DNA of 35,499 nucleotides, taken from NCBI GenBank assembly GCA_026988435.1, contig JALSLH010000003.1:1-35499 (forward strand). Reading direction: 5' to 3'. The translations under genes and the position numbers were made by a program. Each line of letters starts with the position of its first letter. Within the stretch, counting starts at the first letter, position 1. The DNA is from Methylophaga sp. (GTDB taxonomy: Bacteria > Pseudomonadota > Gammaproteobacteria > Nitrosococcales > Methylophagaceae). Positions 34,628 through 35,499 of this stretch are shown here, piece by piece. The notes under the pieces are model-generated. The model saw nothing but the letters and a program-made list of their open reading frames with translations, was not told where the DNA came from and made no database searches.

Positions 34628-35499
34628 ATGAGAGATATTTCCTTCCCGTATTTACCTAAAGATTTTATCCAAACGAAAGAAGGATTAATCTTTGCTGTGG
34701 TGAGTTATCAGGCGCATGAGGGAAAAGTAGCTTGTTTTTTACGTTATGTTTTAAATGATGGTATCTGGGTAAAAATAGATACCGAGAACGCTAATCAATT
34801 ATTACAACAGAATTATCCAAAGTATTATTATAAATCAGAACAAGTTGATGCTGTATTTCATGCTGTTAAGGTGTCAGATGTTGTCGAACATCATCGTCCT
34901 GAACGACGTTTGCGAGCTATTTTGCAGCGAGAACCACGAGATGAAATTGAAGTTAAATTACACAAATTAATCCCTATTCTGGTGCACTATGGAGTTGAAC
35001 GCGACAATTTAGGGCTGACAGGTTCAATGTTAATTAATCAGCAAAATGAAAAATCTGATATAGATTTAGTGGTTTATGGGAGAGATACATTTCAGAAAAC
35101 ACGTGAAGCATTAGCTTTGGCCTTGGCTGACAGAGTGTTGTCTAAATTAGATAAAGCACTAATGAACGACAATTATAACCGTCGTGCAGGAGAGCTCAGT
35201 TTTGATGAGTTTTCTTGGCATGAAAATCGCAAATTGAACAAAGCAGCGATTGACGGAACAAAGTTTGATATTGGCATGGTGTGTTTGGCCGATGAAATAG
35301 AATTTGATCAGAATCAGTATAAAAAGCAAGGAATGCGAACAATAAAAACGACGGTGATTGATGATTATCGTGCTTTTGATTTTCCGGCACAGTATGTGGT
35401 GGATGATGAGATGACACCCGATGTCCTATCATTCACGCATACTTATGTTGGGCAAGCAAAGCTAGGTGAAAAAATAGAAGTATCAGGTGCCGTGGAACG
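34628..35499 (+). CDS. Predicted nucleotidyltransferase (archaeal-type), 3' end beyond window
   Basis: The open frame of 290 codons runs off the window. It starts MRDISFPYLPKDFIQTKEGL at 34628; the ribosome-binding site is weak. The central DNA-polymerase-beta-like motif is LTGSML (GS at 132-133) followed by SDIDLVVYG with metal-binding D144 and D146. The surrounding protein, a leading domain with RYVLNDGIWVKI and a trailing one with FDIGMVCLADE, resembles a nucleotidyltransferase group I associate mainly with archaea (COG1665-like, from memory). Its substrate is unknown. It lies 44 bp after the PepSY gene on the same strand, but a functional link is doubtful. Confidence 0.8.
   Translation, partial: MRDISFPYLPKDFIQTKEGLIFAVVSYQAHEGKVACFLRYVLNDGIWVKIDTENANQLLQQNYPKYYYKSEQVDAVFHAVKVSDVVEHHRPERRLRAILQREPRDEIEVKLHKLIPILVHYGVERDNLGLTGSMLINQQNEKSDIDLVVYGRDTFQKTREALALALADRVLSKLDKALMNDNYNRRAGELSFDEFSWHENRKLNKAAIDGTKFDIGMVCLADEIEFDQNQYKKQGMRTIKTTVIDDYRAFDFPAQYVVDDEMTPDVLSFTHTYVGQAKLGEKIEVSGAVE

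Overview
This 35.5-kb window looks like chromosome of an AT-leaning (roughly 40% GC by eye) marine-type gammaproteobacterium. The reasons are a Na+-translocating NADH:quinone reductase (Nqr) operon, a Kdo transferase and an LpxL-type acyltransferase (so an LPS outer membrane), an EfpL-type elongation factor and Fur-like promoters. A Piscirickettsiaceae/Thiotrichales relative (for example the Cycloclasticus or Methylophaga neighbourhood) is my guess from gene content only.

Layout. 1-915: accessory left edge with a possible transposase start, a long imperfect hairpin, a GFA-family gene broken by one in-frame amber codon, and a diverged terminal-inverted-repeat element. 916-7567 (minus): nqrABCDEF, nqrM and a CBS-pair protein. 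7777-8250 (plus): NlpC/P60 lipoprotein. 8253-12817 (minus): a tight nine-gene run. It starts with a ribbon-helix-helix/RelE toxin-antitoxin pair, continues with two YbjQ-like proteins, an M48 membrane protease and a DUF7336-like small protein, and ends with an unknown small protein and an unusual soluble protein joining a ClpB-like AAA+ module to an FtsH-type M41 peptidase. 12984-19035 (minus): MFS transporter, aroC, mgtE, an unknown gene, tadA and waaA. 19093-22718: two 95%-identical 264-bp inverted-repeat elements in direct orientation. They flank an acyltransferase gene, a likely decayed membrane gene, rpsI-rplM and uppP. 22755-27354 (plus): a 1284-aa FAD/Fe-S oxidoreductase and rplU encoding L21 with a helix-hairpin-helix extension, closed by a strong terminator with no rpmA behind it. 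27522-29508 (minus): HopJ-family protein, nitroreductase, DUF454 protein, EfpL. 29632-31404 (plus): CvfB-like RNA-binding protein and the RbgA GTPase. 31438-34583 (plus): an apparently iron-regulated locus with two nearly identical Fur-box promoters, two unknown small proteins, a porin, a flavinylation-motif periplasmic protein and a PepSY membrane protein. 34628-end: a nucleotidyltransferase cut by the window edge.

The best candidates for undescribed biology are (i) the AAA+/M41 hybrid protease with its two overlapping small partners, (ii) the Fur-controlled porin/flavoprotein/PepSY locus with duplicated promoters, one Fur site lying in the loop of a perfect 13-bp inverted repeat, and (iii) the 264-bp element pair whose internal hairpin shows a compensatory base-pair change and whose right end abuts, and may drive, the next gene. 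No rRNA, tRNA or CRISPR array was seen.
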